64,000 nucleotides of DNA from assembly GCA_021495925.1 (NCBI GenBank), contig JAKEKT010000002.1, positions 496,001 to 560,000 of the forward strand, in the 5' to 3' direction. Made by a program: the position numbers and the translations under genes. The DNA comes from Diplodia intermedia (Eukaryota; Ascomycota; Dothideomycetes; Botryosphaeriales; Botryosphaeriaceae). The notes beneath the pieces are model-generated. The model was not told the origin of the DNA, made no database searches, and worked only from the letters and a program-made list of their open reading frames with translations. This document shows, in pieces, positions 63,166 through 64,000 of the stretch. Within the stretch, counting starts at the first letter, position 1. Each line of letters starts with the position of its first letter.

Positions 63166-63823
63166 GTTGGAGTTGTGGAGGTGGGCCGGATAATGCGGGG
63201 AGAGGATGTGCACAAAGAGACAGACCTCGAAAGACGGCTACATCAAGTAGAAGCAGAACTAGGCGCGCCGAGGCAGGAGGATTTGCGAGCGACGGGAAGA
63301 GTAGAGATGTCGCGAGAGGCAGGCGGAGCGGAGGGGTCGAGCAAGCGAGCGAGCGAGCGGATACCACTACCGTTCGTTTCCGGCCCGCGGTCCAACATGT
63401 GCTGTGGTCCGCGTTTATGCAGCCCGCCAATACCGAACCACTACGAACCTGACCGCCGCATCACCACATCGCGGCGCGTCGCGACCGATCCCTGTCGCTC
63501 ATTTTGGCGGATTTCGAGAGGTGGAAGTAACGCCTTGCTCCTCGGCGCGCGCACCGGCGTTGGCGTAGTGGATAGGCGGACACCAGAGCACGGCCTTGCG
63601 CGCAGCTCGACACCACCGCGTTCTGTAGACAACCCTCTCAAACTCGCGCTTCCTTCCGCTCCCTTCCCCGTCACTCTGCCGCGAGGTCGAACGCGAAGCC
63701 TTGCAATTGGAGACGCCGCCCAGCATTGCTCTTGCGTTGCCCAGCGTCAATCATAACACACGATTCCTTGCAGCCGTAACCCACCCGCACGACTCATCAA
63801 CACCGCCCGCGCAACCCGCCACG
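63166..63823. promoter_or_regulatory. Divergent promoter region of the Mpo1-like gene and RPB7
   Basis: 658 bp separate the starts. No tRNA or other gene was found, although a D-arm-like string occurs near 63560. Confidence 0.4.
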
Positions 63824-64000
63824 ATGTTCTTCCTCCACGAGCTCGAGCGCACTATCACGCTGCATCCGTCGTTCCTGGGCCCCAACGTGCACGAGTACAT
63901 CGAGGATCGCCTGAAGCAGGATGTCGAGGGAATTCAGATTGAGAACTACTACATCATCTGCGTGATGGACTCGCAGGACAAGTCGGAGGGTCGCGTGCTC
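63824..64000 (+). CDS. RPB7: RNA polymerase II subunit Rpb7, 5' part
   Basis: Rpb7 forms the Rpb4/7 stalk that binds nascent RNA. The first 59 codons, cut by the window end, read MFFLHELERTITLHPSFLG, then NVHEYIEDRLKQDVEGIQIENYYIICVMD and KSEGRVL, matching the RNP-like N-terminal domain. The start at 63824 follows an ACG context and agrees with the highly conserved MFFL beginning. Confidence 0.93.
   Translation, partial: MFFLHELERTITLHPSFLGPNVHEYIEDRLKQDVEGIQIENYYIICVMDSQDKSEGRVL

Noticed and set aside
63555..63620. tRNA-like string TGGCGTAGTGGATAGGCG
   Set aside because: No T-arm, acceptor pairing or terminator follows.

Overview
This is nuclear DNA of a filamentous ascomycete (Pezizomycotina; the Dothideomycetes-like gene repertoire is an inference). 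The reasons are GC-rich, compact genes on both strands, introns of about 45-60 nt with GTAAGT-like donors and CTAAC/CTGAC branch sites, fungal-specific families (Rax2, fungal Taf3, yeast-type mL53), and a single dispersed 5S rRNA gene. No bacterial operon, CRISPR array or intact transposon was seen.

Layout. 0-12.3 kb: edge of an unknown gene (-), short-chain dehydrogenase (-), membrane-anchored tripeptidyl-peptidase-like hydrolase (-), glycine-rich RRM protein (-), a long divergent spacer, a conserved fungal disordered protein (+), and inorganic pyrophosphatase (+). 12.5-14.7 kb: divergent pair of mitoribosomal protein mL53 (-) and SNARE Sec20 (+). 14.8-20.1 kb: gene-poor segment with RNA genes and relics. 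It holds an interrupted tRNA-Trp, a decayed GNAT acetyltransferase, a truncated and a full-length 5S rRNA, an intact Nudix hydrolase, and a serine hydroxymethyltransferase remnant. 20.2-34 kb: secreted glycerophosphodiesterase, a small membrane protein, a disordered protein, Rax2, a LanC-like protein and OGG1. 34.5-46.6 kb: U2AF large subunit, NDP-glucose 4,6-dehydratase, SNARE Sec9, exocyst Sec10 with a 168-codon ORF ending 5 bp upstream of it, and Nus1. 46.9-64 kb: MFS sugar transporter, NAD(P)HX dehydratase, divergent TFIID subunits TAF7/TAF3, two disordered or coiled-coil proteins, ATP synthase alpha, an Mpo1-like dioxygenase, and the 5' end of RPB7.

Functional themes are vesicle traffic and polarity (Sec20, Sec9, Sec10, Rax2), RNA polymerase II transcription and splicing (TAF7, TAF3, RPB7, U2AF65), mitochondrial function (mL53, ATP synthase alpha) and metabolite or DNA repair (NAXD, OGG1, Nudix). 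The genes are mostly housekeeping and are not an obvious cluster.

The most unusual signal is the tRNA-Trp(CCA) gene at 14873-15017. Besides a canonical anticodon-loop intron, it carries a 56-nt insertion in the D arm that looks exactly like a short spliceosomal intron; removing it restores a standard D arm. Other points of note are two GC-AG introns (U2AF65 and NAXD), a stop-free 57-nt intron in U2AF65, the near-contiguous ORF pair at SEC10, and C-to-T-type decay in the relic segment.
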